The translations under genes and the position numbers were made by a program. DNA of 64,000 bases from NCBI GenBank assembly GCA_009760885.1, contig CM019718.1, positions 31,438,530-31,502,529 on the forward strand, written 5' to 3'. The notes below the pieces were generated by a model that was not told where the DNA came from, did no database searches, and saw only the letters and a program-made list of their open reading frames with translations. Positions 13,001-28,000 of the stretch are shown piece after piece (position 1 is the stretch's first letter; each line of letters opens with the position of its first letter). Source of the DNA: Achatina immaculata. Its lineage: Eukaryota; Mollusca; Gastropoda; Stylommatophora; Achatinidae.

Positions 13001-16000
13001 TCGTATAATTCCACAGCTTTCAGACAAATAGAAAGTTTGTGACAATTAAACCCTGTCTGTTCAATCATCATGATGATTGTGCTAAAGAGATGATATTGTT
13101 GTTAGGGTCAATGAACCAGTGCTGACCGAAACCCTATCTTGCCTCCTAAAAATACTCCAGAATCAAGTAGTTTCAGTATCTCAATTTATTCCATGGTGTT
13201 GATATTAATGTGTTGTTCCATGGTGTTGGTACCAATGTGTTGTTCCATGGTGTTGATACCAATGTGTTATTCCATGGTGTTGGTACCAATGTGTTGTTCC
13301 ATGGTGTTGATACCAATGTGTTGTTCCATGGTGTTGGTACCAATGTGTTGTTCCATGGTGTTGATACCAATGTGTTGTTCCATGGTGTTGGTACCAATGT
13401 GTTGTTCCATGGTGTTGATACCAATGTGTTATTCCATGGTGTTGGTACCAATGTGTTGTTCCATGGTGTTGATACCAATGTGTTGTTCCATGGTGTTGGT
13501 ACCAATGTGTTGTTCCATGGTGTTGATACCAATGTGTTGTTCCATGGTGTTGGTACCAATGTGTTGTTCCATGGTGTTGATAGCAATGTGTTGTTCCATG
13601 GTGTTGATACCAATGTGTTGTTCCACGTGTTGGTACCAATGTGTTGTTCCACAGTGTTAGTACCAATGTATTGTTCCACGGTGTTGATATCAATGTGTTG
13701 TTCCATGGTGTTGGTACCAATGTGTTCAAACAGCAGCTGAGCTTCTTTACAAGACTAGCTCTGTGGTCTTCTCTAGTAATTAATGAACATTGTAACCTAT
13801 TTTGCACCCTCACAGAAGAGTGGTATTTAACACTGAGTGTCACATTGATAGTCACTATTGATTGATTTTTTGTATTTCTGTTCTGACTGAATGCTTGTGG
13901 CTCTGCTCAACCCCAAACAGATATTATTTTATTCTTCTTTTCTTTTTCCTTTTGATTTTCCAGTGATTATCTGGTTTTCTAAATATCACATTCCTCACTG
14001 GTTGTTGGTTTGGATCTTCAGCAAACAAAACCATACAAAAACCAACAGAAGACAATGGGAAACTAACATTGTACTCTTTTTTCCCAGTCAAATATGTCTT
14101 TCCCATCACAACATATGCCTATGAGACCTGAAAACTTAATAGAACAGCTGAGAAACACATAAATGCCTTTGAATGTAAATGCTACAGAAGAGTTCTTCAA
14201 ATAACAAATATATCCAATACATATACGTATATACAATACAGTACAGAAGTGAAGAACTGTTTTGAAATCCTGATGGCTGTACAGGAAGAGATGACACCAG
14301 ATGAATTGACTACGCAGGCCAGAGATATCTTAATAACAACAGCTAAAGACATGGTTCCAGTAAAGAAAACACAAAAGAATGGATGGATTACAGCAGGCAC
14401 ATTAGAACTGATAGAACAATGTAGAGAAATGAAGACACAATGGAAAGTGACAAACAACAACAAAGAGGAATATAAATCTTTAACAAACGAAGTATGAAGA
14501 AACATAAGAAAAGACAAAAAACAATACATACAAGATTGCTGTGAAAGAATAGAAGGACATCAGAAGTGTGGAAGAGATAGTGAAATGTTTAAAGAAATGA
14601 AGACATTGACGAGAAATGTCACACCTAAGTTAAATGTAATTTGTGACGAGATGGGGAATACCTTGACAGAGACAGAGGAAATTCTAGAAAGATGGAAGGA
14701 ATACTGCAGAGGTATGTATGAAACAACCGACTGTGAAAGCTGAAATCAACAGTGTGAATTATTATTGGAGGAGAAAGAACCCGAACCGACAACAGAAGAA
14801 GTTCTATGGGCAATAAAGAATCTGAAAAATGGTAAATCACCAGGATGTGATGAGATAACAGCTGAATTTATTCAAGCAGGAGGAAAGGAATGTGCAACAA
14901 TCTATCATGCACTATGTAAAAAGATATGACATTCAGGTATCTGGCCAAAAGAATGGAAATGAACTGTATTCATACCACTGCCAAAAAAGGGTAACCTGAA
15001 ATTATGCACAAACTACAGAACTGTTGCCCTGATTAGTCATGCCAGTAAAATTCTGTTTAAAATCATAATGGGTAGACTTCATAATAAAATAGAAGAAGAA
15101 GTCAATATGGTCCAGTCTGGTTTCAGGTAAGGAAGAAGATCAAGAGATCATATATTCAATATAAGATTAATAATAGAGAAATGCAGAGAGTTTAATGTGA
15201 ATCTATATTTATCTTTTATAGACTACTCAAAGGCATCTTATTGTGTACAACACCAGAAAATTTAGGATATAATGTAAAAAATGGGATTTCCAACACATTT
15301 GATACAATTAACATCACTACTGTATCTAGACCAACAGGCAGCAGTAAGAATAAATGGTGAAACAATAACTTGGTTTGACATAAAACAAGGGGTCCGTCAG
15401 GAATGTATATTGTCACCCTACTTATTTAACTTGTGTACTAAAAATATAATGAGGAATGTTATAGAAGATGTAGACAAAGAATGTTATGATGCCATAACAA
15501 GTGGAGGTTATGAAATACCAGAAATTAGATATGTTGGTGACACAGTATTACTGTCCACAACACAAAAAGGAATGGAAAAACTAATTATGTCAGTCTGTAA
15601 GAACAGCGAAGAGTGAAGAGCAAAACCTCTATCTTAATGCGAAGAAAACTAAACTCATGACAACTGACAAAACAAATAAGGCAGATGAAATATGTATCAA
15701 TGAGGAGAAACTGGAAGAAGTGGAGAGTTTTGAATATCTTGGATCACTACTAACTAACAATGGAGATACAATGAAGGAAATTAAAAGGAGGATATCTATC
15801 GCTTGTCAGAAAGTAAAACAACTAAAGAATCTGTGGAGAGGAACAGACAGAACTACAAAATAAGATTTTTAAGAGCATGCACCTTTCCCATTGCAACATA
15901 TGCCTGTGAGACCTGGACACTTAACAAAACAGCTGAGAAACATATAAATGCCTTTGAATGTAAATGCTACAGAAGAGTTCTTAAAATATCATGAACACAA

Positions 16001-19000
16001 AAAAAAAACAAATATATCCATACTAAAAGAACTTAATATTGAAGAAGGCTGGCTAGTAAAGAGGATTAAAGAGAGAAAACTTAAATATTTTGGACATATT
16101 AAACGTCATGATAATCTAGAGAAGACCGTCTTGGAAGGGTACATAATGGGAAAAAGAAAGAGAGGAAGACCAAGGCGAAGATTGCTGCGAGATATCGTTG
16201 ATGATCTGCAAATGGATGCATCAGCAGCAGGCCATCTTGCTCAAAACCGAGAGGCCTACAGGAGATCTGTTATGAAGGCAAAGTTCTGCAAGGGACATGC
16301 AAATGAATGAATGAATGAATATGGTTCAAAAACAAGAAGACAAATTGTAGAAGCTAATTAAACCAAACTTTAATTTAATATTTACTTAAATCCTTAATAT
16401 CTCATTTATCTCTTAACATTAGAGAGCACAAACATCCACTGTGATAATTTGCCTGATGCACATTAGCCAGCAAAGATCCATTCTCAACTGTTCAAGATGC
16501 TTCTGAGACACAGAAGATTGTTAAAAGAGTTTAGGGACTGACCTGGTTCCATCCATGGTGAAGGCTACTGAAGTCTGGTAATGCTGCTTTCTGGGAAGGC
16601 ACTGACCCTCCTATACACATTGTCCTGAACTATCAGGAAAGCTATGGTCATCATCATCATCACTGAGCAAAAGCAGAAACTGTTTGGTTCCTAACACTTG
16701 AACTAACACTCATTAACTGAACAATGGAAAGAAATCTTGTCTTCAAAAGTTTAAAAACAAACCTTTGATAGCTTGTAACAGATTCTGTTGAGTGTCATTA
16801 ATATAGGACACTAATGTGTCCCAGTCAGAATTCAGTGAGTTCAGTTCATTTCGTATGTTAGCTTGACCTTGTGATGATGTGTGCATCATAATTTTCTCTC
16901 CGTGTTGATGAGCAGACTTGATCTTATTTGATGTTTCTTGTAGGCTTCCAATTACATCCTGTAATCCAAAATTTGGCCGATAAATATTAACTGTATCCCA
17001 CATACCAAATTCTGATTTGCTAGCAATATAGATTACAATAATTACACACAATATAGATTACAATAATTACACACAATATAGATTACAATAATTACACACA
17101 ATATAGATTACAATAATTATACACAATATATATTATAATAATTACACACAATACAGATTACAATAATTACACACAATATAGATTACAATAATTACACACA
17201 ATATAGATTACAATAATTACACACAATATAGATTACAATAATTATACACAATGTATATTACAATAATTACACACAATACAGATTACAATAATTACACACA
17301 ATATAGATTACAATAATTACACACAATATAGATTACAATAATTACACACAATATAGATTACAATAATTACACACAAGTTAGCAGTGAAATTATTCCCTTA
17401 CTTGCTCTCCATTAACATCTACCTTACAATTTCAGATAATTTCACCTTTGTCTTATTTTAAGCTTCACACAGCCTTTTTGGGTCCTCTTCTCTGCATTTT
17501 CTCACTGTCTTCTCCTTAACTTCATAAGACTTCTTCAAATCTCTCTATGGGTTTTCTCCTATACATATGTTTAAGACTTTTCCTTAATGTTTTTCTAGGT
17601 ATTCTCCAGATATCTGTCTTCTCTTCAAAATATTTCTCACTCTTCTCTTAACAGTTGCTCAGGGTTTCCTTATCTAAACCTCTTCAGGTTTTCTTCTGCT
17701 TTAGCTTTAAGGTTTCCATGTCACAAAATATGTATCCTTAATGCATGTTTTAATTACTTCCCACCTAAGTCATATCCTCCTCCAAAACTCATTACTGATT
17801 CACATTCTCTAGGAAAAAGTTAAGGCTTTACTTTGTTTCTTATGGTCTACAAAAAGATGTAAAGAGAATGCACCACACATTATGGATGTGCACTTATTTT
17901 TAACATTCTTGCTATGTAAAACAGGAACTTATCTTAAATTAAATGCTGAAATGTTAAAAAAAATGAAATGCAAAAGCAACAATTTATGGCATGAAGAAGG
18001 CACTAACAGACAAAAGAATGTCATTAACTGTGATAAAAGGAATACTGCCACAGATCACAATTATTTACACCTGTGATATTTTGACAATAAACATAAAAAA
18101 GAAATTGGAAGCTGCAGAGATGTAGTTGTGGAGAAAGATACATCATGTAACAGTAACATGAAATGATTATGATAAGGAACGGTTTCCTTGTGCTTTGAAA
18201 TCAGCATATTTTAAACTGAACTTTTTTGTTGTTTTTTTTAATTTAAAATGTTTTAAACTGTACAATTTTCTTTTTTTCTGGATTTTGCAACTTTTAAACT
18301 GAGTTCCACGGGCAAAATAAAATTTAAAACAAATTTCCTGTAACTAACGTACCTGAAGTCTTTCCAGCCTGTTCTGTAGTGTCTGCTTGTCTCCATCAAC
18401 CTCTGCACATACAGCAACCTTATCTCGACTTGTCATAATCAGCTGATGACACTTTTCACAGCTGTCTTGATACAATTGATGCTCATTGACATATTCCCCA
18501 GCTTTCTTCATATAACTCTAGAAGATAAAATGATTACATTTCCAGTTATAGCAGTGAAGGCAATGTAGAAATATGCAACAAATTTTATACTTTCAGATGT
18601 TCCAATGCGTTGGGTGTCAGTTTTATGTCCATGGGAGAGCTTTCATCATACGATTTCCACACCTCCTTTCCACTAAACTATGACTAGTCTGTATAATTTA
18701 TCTTTCATAAAGAATAAGAAAGTGCTCAATTAATATCAGGATGAACATAAAAGTAAAATTCTTTAACACAGTCAAAAGTACTTTAGAAAATAAAGAGATG
18801 CAACCATAAATTGAAAAGCCTTTTTTTTTTATTTTGCACAAAGGATTTTCACTGAAATATAAAATATAAAATATAATGCAATCCTATTTGTCTTATTGTT
18901 AATATGAGATGTAACAAAATTACAAAAATTATATTTCTCAAAAATTCAAGCATGGCACATTCTTACAGAAATACACTGGACAAGCTTACCTCAGAAGCCT

Positions 19001-22000
19001 TACAAAGATGGTTGTACTTGTTATTCAGCTGTTTCAGTTTATTCTGGACTTGACTGGAAGCCAGTTTTGCTCCCTTGTCACTGATACTGTCAATCATTGG
19101 CTGATGAGACAGAATGTCAGCATGCCGAGTCTGAGAAAATAAAACAGAAAACAATATGACCATGCAGTTAAATAACTGATATTGTTCACAGAAAGAACAA
19201 CATATTTTCTTCTGAATTCTTAGACCCTAATGGGCTTCAAAACAAATGCAGTATTTGCCATTTCTTCCTGAACCATCTGCAACTTGTAACTAGAGACTAC
19301 TGGAAATGGAGTGGATGCTCCTATGCTCAGTATAACAACTGAAGTCTGACGATATCATATCTGTGGTTTTTCCCAGAACCTCAGAGACTTTAACTTTGTG
19401 CCTCTTAGCAAGAAGTGCAAAGCTAAACTGCTATAAGGACCCCCACCACAACAGAAATTATAAATAGATATCTAAAATGTTACATCTCCTACCTTTTTTT
19501 CAAGAACTTTCATCTTCAAATACACTTTCCCTGTTTTTATTCTAAGACTGAACCTCGCTTTGAAAGCATATATCTATTACTATTCAAATTCTCAACAATC
19601 TTTTAGCACTTGTCTTCCAAACTGTTTGGCATTTTAAGAAAAAAAACTAGCAATATTTAACTGGATTTTTCCCTATCATGACCCTACAATACAACAAAAT
19701 GAACTCAGGCACCTTGTAACGTTGTAACAAAGCTTTCTTTTCTTGTAATGTTGTCTTCAGTTCTGGCTCTGTATCTGCCTGGGCTTCCATGTCTGACAAC
19801 CACTTGCTCTGCTGCTCGAACTGTGCTTCAAATGATGCCAGCTCCATCTTACTGCCGTCAAGCTGCTTCTGAGTGGCACTTAAGCTGCTGTTGAAACCTT
19901 CCCATCCATCTTGTAGGCTGCGCAGTTCGCGACGAATACTTTCCCTCCCTTCAACTGAGGTGTTAGGGTAAAGTTTTTCACCAGCCTCAACTGCAGCATT
20001 GATGCAACCAAAGCCTTCTTCTTTGTGGAGCAAGAGGTCCTAAACATATAAAAAAATAATAAAAAAACTAACTAAACTTTGTCTTAAACAGCAAGATTAA
20101 TAACTTCTGGAAATGTAATTATATTTAATTTAAAACTGACATTCAATGAAATGATGAAATTTGAATATTCAAATTTGGAAAATATCTGAATAGTACAAAT
20201 TTTAAATGCTTGAAAATTATCTTTTTCCTACATATTTTTATTGTCTTGCAGGCTTTAATATTTTAAAACTTTTAAGCATTAATTACTGTCAAATTAACAT
20301 TAAAATCTTAGTAGCAATATTTTCTATACACACTGTGATACGTCTAAAGAGTTTTGACTTACGGTTTTAATTGCTTTTGTCGCTACATTAACACTATACA
20401 CAGGCATGACAAAAATGAGAATTTCAAAACAATAATAAATTAATATATAATATATTTTCTATTAGAACTGAACCCAGGACTCCACAGAATTGACTAGCTA
20501 TAAGAGGACAGCAGGCTAACGACATGGAACATCCCTATACAATTTTTTTTTTTAATCTCCAAAACATTTCTAACAAGCAAGAGACATAAAATGATCACAC
20601 ACTGAAAATATTAGCTACGCAATATATACTTTTCACAGAAGTTCTTACTTTCATAACAGCCAACTTTGCGTTCAGTGAACTCTCATCCCTGATCAGATCT
20701 GAGCACTGCTCCAGATTCTGCGTGGCTTTGCTCAGCCAATCCTGAGCCATCTTGTGCCTGTTGACATAGTGACCATGGTCAGTAATGTTCTGGTCACATC
20801 TCTCCACCTGCTCCTGTAGCAATGCATAAACAACACTTGTTAGCAAAATGACAATTTTTTTCTTGAAAATTTCAACTGGTTTTTCAATCAAATTAAATGT
20901 ATATGTATTAACTAAAAATAACTCATATTATTCATAATTTTACTAACTGCAAAAGAAATGTATCCATCCTTTCATTCCAAATTTATTTTTCCTCCCATGA
21001 AAATGGTTGCTTGACATTTCTGAGACAAAAAAAAAACAAAAGAAATACTTAACATCTATAAAATACTACTAACATATTTAAACACAGATATAAATTTACC
21101 ACAGAAAAGAATGGAAAAACTAATTTTGTCAGTTCATAAGAATAGTGAAGAGCAAAACCTTTATCTTAATGTGAAGAAAACTAAACTGATGACAACTGAC
21201 AAAACAAATAAGGCAGCTGAAATATATATCAATAGGGAAAAATTGGAAGAGGTTGAAAGTTTTGAATATATTGGATCACTATTAACTAATAATGGAGATA
21301 TAATGAGAGAAATTAAAAGGAGGACATCTATCACTCTTCAAAAAGTTAAACAACTAAAGAAGCTGCAGGGAGGAACAGGAAGAACTACAAAAACCAGATT
21401 TTTAAGGCCATACATCTTTCCCATCACAACATATGCCTGTGAGACCTGAAAACTAAATAAAACAGCTGAGAAACACATAAATGCCTTTGAATGTAAATGC
21501 TACAGAAGAGTTATTCAAATATCACAAAAAGGAACAAATATATCCATCATACTACAAGAACTTAATATTGAAGAAGGTTGGATAGTAAAAAAGATTAAAC
21601 AGAGAAAATTTAAATATTTTAGACACATTAAATGTCATAAGAATTTAAAGAAGACAGTCTTGGAAAGGTACATAATGGGAAAAAGAAAGAGAGGAAGACC
21701 AAGGCGAAGATGGCTGCAAGACATCACTGACAATCTGCAAATGGATGCATCAGCAGCAGGGCATCTTGCTACAACTGAGAGGTCTACAGGAGAGCTGTTA
21801 GGGAGGCAAAGTTCTGCAAGGGACATGCAATGACTTAGATATAAATTTGTACCTCCATATTTACTTGTTTATTGAAGTATTTAAAAAGCTTTTATTTTAG
21901 TACAGGAATGCCAACTGGAATCATGAGGACTAACTACATTTTATTAATAAATTTTTGCACAAGAGCAATCAGACAAAGAAAACTTCTCATGGAAGAAAGT

Positions 22001-25000
22001 GGGCTGTAGACCAGCTCCTATTATACTCCAGTTAAAATAGCTGCAAAAATGGATATCTGACACCAGATGAATTGGCTACGCAGGCCAAAGATATCTTAGT
22101 AACAACAGCTAAAGACATGGTTCCAGTAAAGAAAACACAAAGGAATAGATGGATCACAGCAGGTACACTAGAACTGATAAAACAATGTAGAGAAATGAAG
22201 ACGCAATGGAGAGTGACAAACAACAACAAAGATAAATATAAAACTTTAACAAAAGAAGTACGAAGAAACATAAGAAAAGACAAAAAACAATACATACAAG
22301 ATTGTTGTGAAAGAATAGAAGAACATCAGAGGTGTGGAAGAGATAGTGAAATGTTTAAAGAAATGAAGACATTGACGAGAAATGTCACACCTAAGCTAAA
22401 TGTAATTTGTGATGAGATGGGGAATACCCTGACAGAGACAGAGGAAATTCTGGAAAGATGGAAGGAATATTGCAAAAGAATGTATGAAACAACCGACTGT
22501 GGAAGCAGAAATCAACAGTGTGAATTATTATTGGAGGAGAAAGAACCCGAGCCGACAATGGAAGAAGTTTTATGGGCAATAAAGAGTCTGAAAAATGGTA
22601 AATCACCAGGATGTGATGAGATAACCGCTGAATTTATTAAAGCAGGAGGAAAGGAGTGTGCAACAATCTATCATGCACTATGTAAAAAGATATGGCATTC
22701 AGGTATTTGGCCACAAGAATGGAAAAGAACTGTATTCATACCACTGCCAAAAAAGGGTAACCTGAAATTATGCACCAACTACAGAACTGTTGCCCTGATT
22801 AGTCATGCCAGTAAAATTCTGTTAAAAATCATAATGGGTAGACTTCGAAAGAAAATAGAAGAAGAAGTCAATATGGTCCAAGCTGGCTTCAGGCAAGGAA
22901 GAGGATCAAGAGATCATATATTCAATCTAAGATTGATAATAGAGAAATGCAGGGAGTTTAATGTGAATCTATATTTATCCTTTATAGACTACTCAAAAGC
23001 ATTTGATTGTGTACAACACCAGAAACTTTGGGAAATAATGGAAAAAATGGGATTTCCAACACATTTGATACAATTAACATCACTGCTGTATTTAGACCAA
23101 CAAGCAGCAGTAAGAATAAATGGTGAAACAACAAGTTGGTTTGACATAAAACAAGGGGTCCGTCAGGGGTGCATATTGTCACCCTACTTATTTAACTTGT
23201 ATACTGAAAATATAATGAGGAATGTTAGAGAAGATGTAGACAAAGAATATTACGATGCCATAACAGTTGGAGGTTATGAAATACCAGAGATTAGATATGC
23301 TGATGACACAGTATTGCTGTCCACAACACAAGAAGGAATGGAAAAACTAATTATGTCAGTCCGCAAGAACAGCGAAGAGCAGAACCTCTATCTTAATGCA
23401 AAGAAAACTAAAGTGATGACAACTGACAAAACAAACAAGGCAACTGAAATATGTATCAATGAGGAAAAATTGGAAGAAGTGGAGAGTTTTGAATATCTTG
23501 GATCACTACTAACTAATAATGGAGATACAATGAGGGAAATTAAAAGGAGGACATCTATTGCTCTTCAGAAAGTAAAACAAATAAAGAATCTGTGGAGAGG
23601 AGCAGACAGAACCACAAAAATAAGATTTTTAAGGGCATGCATCTTTCCTATCGCAACATATGCCTGTGAGACCTGGACACTTAACAAAACAGCTGAGAAG
23701 CACATAAATGCCTTTGAATGTAAATGCTATAGAAGAGTTCTCCAAATATCGTGGACACAAAAAAGAACAAATATATCTATACTACAAGAGCTTAATATTG
23801 AAGAAGGCTGGCTAGTAAAGAGGATTAAAGAGAGAAAACTTAAATATTTTGGACACATTAAACGTCATGATAATTTAGAGAAGACTGTATTGGAAGGATA
23901 CATAATGGGAAAAAGAAAAAGAGGAAGACCGAAACGAAGATGGCTGCAAGACATCGTTGATGATCTGGAAATGGATGCAGCAGCAGCAGGTCATCTTGCT
24001 CACAACCGAGAGGCCTACAGGAGTGCTGTTTGGGAGGCAAAGTTCCGCAAGGGACATGCAAAGGAATGAATGAATGAATGTTAGGAAGCTGCCCTTGAAA
24101 CAGGAGTATGTCTACTTGAGATGCAGTAGGTACACTATACACATGTGACTGTCAGTGTATTAAGGTATAAAAACAGAAGCATATATAAAAGAAGTTCCTT
24201 GTGTATGGTATGCACTCGAGTTCACAGATGATGAATGGGATAAAAAATGACAGAAATATGGAGTCACTTAAAACTCATGCTATATACTAAATTCTATTTG
24301 TATTTAGAACCCCATGATGAAATTCCTTCATTTTATATGCAGCTCACCTTAACTGCAGAAGCCAGGGTCTGGTAACGCTTGACCAACTGGCCAGCTTGAG
24401 CAATTGTCCTGCTGTCACCGCTAACATGACTGATCTGCTGGGCAACTCCTTTAACATCTTCAAACTCTGCACCACGGGACTGGATAGAATTATCTAGAAC
24501 CTATACAATAAAAAGTATAGTAATAATGATAGCTTTCACACACATGAAAAACAAACTGTTTACAATTTCTAACTCTTTCTAACATTCTCTCTGTCTCTTG
24601 CTTTAATCTGATTCAATCCCTGCTCATCTAACGGTGCTGTACATCAAATCTTTATCACCGTTATCTTCTTGCTATTTTCCCTTCCACTTTTCCCTCAAGT
24701 CTGATTTTCATTATGGTAATATGGCTCCTATTTATCTGTCTGCTTATGCCATTAGCATCACAAGGAGTTTCAGACACTGGTCCAGAGTAAAGTGAGAGCC
24801 CTGGGTGGCTGTCATGTTGTTTCCTTAGTGTGTCTTTTACCCCGTCTATCCACATTTTTCTTGGTCATCCTCGTGCCCTATATCCAGCAGTTTTCTAATT
24901 GTACGTACATGCAACTGGACGTTCTGGATTCATGCGTATCAAATGCCCAAACCACTTAACTCTATGACTTTCAATGCAGTCTTTGGCATTTGTTGTTCCT

Positions 25001-28000
25001 ACCATTTGCTGGATTATTTCATTTCGCACTTGATCCCTTCTTGTCTGCTATGACTCCTATTATGGCCAAAATATTTTAGTTGTCTCATTCTTACTTTTTC
25101 TATTATTTCTCGTTTCAGTGTCAGTCAGTTTAGTGCTTATTTGTTTGTTTTCTTTCCTGTCCATGGAGTTTATTTCATTTTTCAGTAGATTCACATTTCA
25201 ATGGCTTTGATTTTATTTTTTCTACATCACAGAGAAGAGCGAAGTATATGACAGCTTCAGTTGCAACATTATTTGAATGAATTATTATGTATTTATTGAA
25301 ACAAATATAAAAAAGAAACCAAAACATCTTGTCTTCAAACAAAATAAATATGAAGACTTTGTTTTTAACCAGGACAATTAACTATGGTCATGAACTGATG
25401 CTTTTACAGCAATTCAGTGTCACTCTTTAAAAAAAAAAAAAAAAACATCACAAAAATACAAGAATGACCCATTATAGTGAGTTTTAAAAAAATTATTTAA
25501 AACTAACTGATATTTTCATCAAGCAATTTTACTGCATCTTCCTGTCATTTTGAAATTCAACCAACACTTACAAAGAAATCTGATTTTTATAGTACAATGC
25601 AAAATGAACTATGTGGGGAACATTATGATATATGTAAGGATAGTCTGCTCACTGTAGCTAATTGTTGGTCATGTAGAGGGGAGATAAGCCCTGATCTGGG
25701 AGACCACAGCTGCTGTGAAGCACTTCCATGAAGCACTTTCTGGACACAGGGCAATGTCAGAATAGCCTGGTAAAGCAGATAAAGTACTGGTGTGGCACCA
25801 TCGTGGTAGAACATGATGAGAACCCATCTAGCTTAGAGACTGAGATAGTTTTTTTTGTACTCTAGGAAGTCAAGAAAACAATGACACCACCATATCGTCA
25901 TCATCACCATTAGAAGAGGAGTCAACCACTTGAATGTCAAAGCATTTATTAGATCACCATATGAAAATGTTGCCTTGTACTCACTCTGAAGAACTCCAGT
26001 TGTTCCCGTTTGCCAGCTAGATCTGGCTTCAATGTAGTTTCTGACTTTATTTTAACTTCAGTGTCCTTCAACCACTGAGACAATGTCTCATACTGATGCT
26101 CGTATCTTTGCCACTGGCCCATGGATGTCTCCAGTTTAGTTCTGCAAACAGAAAACACTTCATGCATACTGGAATAAAAATCAGTTATAACTTTTTAATG
26201 CCATAACTTTAATATGTAAAGATTTAAAAAACTCTCTTTTGTTGAGAGCAACAACACAACTCCTCAGATCATCAGAATGAACTCCCTCAGAAAAATGTTT
26301 CAAATCTTTAAATTTCCAACACTCATGAACAAAAATAAACTGAATAAAACTGATGAAACAAAAGTAAAGTAACATTCATGAGAAACTTAACACAGCTTAC
26401 TTTGCTTGTTGGAGAGACTTAATCAAATTCTGCCACTCTTTGTCCATGCTTTTACTTTTGGTTTCTAGCTCTCCTAGTTTAGCTTTGGGCAGAACACCTC
26501 TAATAGCATCTAGATGATTTATGGCTTCCTGTCTTTTCATCTCTCCCTCTTGAAAGCTGGCTTCTAATTCCTTTGTCACGTAAAGAAAATTAGTAATAAA
26601 CATTTTGAATAAACCGAGTTTCCTTTCTTTTTAAAAAAAGGTAAAGACTCACAGGTGCTCACTCTACAATGTACATGCAGCTAGCTACAAATTGTTGAGT
26701 TAGACTTTTTTTCACAAATTTGTATGTAAATATTTGAAAAAAAATTCTAACATAAGCATCCAGCAAGTGTATTGCTGAATGTCTGATATGCAATAGGAAA
26801 ATCTGCCACTACAAAATTCTAATTTGTTTAATTTTATTTAGTTATATTCTTTTGCTATATTCTTTTGCACTAGAGGAAATGACAGAAAATATATACACTT
26901 TATCATAATTTTACATCCTTCCTGTGCCATTAAATGTCACATCAGGCTCACATGGTTATTCACCAAGTTTTTATCTTATCTTATATCTTATATCCTTCCT
27001 GTGCCGTTAAACATCACATAGGGTTTTATAGTTAAGCTTTTTATAGTTTAGTTACAAAGTTTTTATAGTTTTATAAAAAAAAATTGTATATAAAAGTTTT
27101 ATGTAGTTATATTGTGTTTGATAAATGTATACTACTACATGAATATTCATTGTTTTCATATGTTTTTTTTTTTCAAAATGCAGAATAACCATATGAAAAA
27201 AAAACTACACCTCCCTTTCCAAGTTTATGTATATTGTCAGGTGATTTCAATTTCTATTCAAATTAAACTGAAATTTCTTTTTACAATGAAAGGTTTTGTA
27301 GAGATGAATTTGAAAAATAAAAGATATCAGTAAAATATCTCAGTGTGGAAGTGAACGAATCATTAGTGAACTGATTTTTCATGCTCTGAAAATCAGTCGA
27401 ATTTATTCCTGCTGCTGTTGCATTCCCCTCAATCTGGATGTAAAAAATGAGTATTTGACACACTTTTCCAGGGAAACAGTCTATGCTGTTGGCGGATGTT
27501 CACCTGCAAAGCAGATAATTCCAGAATACACTGTATTCATGGCTGTCAGTGCATGAAGAATATAAAGAGTTGTTTACTTTAATATTAATTCCATGATGTT
27601 CAGTGAGATTTAAAATTACTGATTTGTTGAACATCCTGATGGCCATGAAAATACACATTCCATGTTAGGAAAAAAAAATCAAAGGAAAAAAAACTGGATT
27701 ATAGCAGGTGTCAAAGATGGGATCTTGTTATTCATGATCTGTGCCGCAGCTACTGAAACATGCTTAGTTCAGTGTTAGGAATGGAATGCAGTTTAATGCA
27801 TGAATCAATCTGATAACAAGAATTCATAGTCATTTGGCCAGTACCTTAATGGTTGCCAGTTTGACTTCCACGCTGTGGTGGTCACCACAAGCGTCTCCAC
27901 ACCACAACACTTTTTCCTTGGCAGCATTCAACCATCTAAGCTGCTGCTGCTGCAAGTCTGAGCACTTTTGTTCAAGCTGTCCCAGAAGTGAATCCTGGAT

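Noticed and set aside
13173..13855. Long open frames on both strands in the 24-bp array
   Set aside because: They arise because the repeat unit is a multiple of three without stops; composition and position in an intron show no gene.
27281..27463. Possible extra exon between exons 20 and 21 (GNATAAGINSTDF...)
   Set aside because: It lacks the spectrin pattern, and the two-repeat spacing is already complete without it; it overlaps a degenerate SINE-like repeat.
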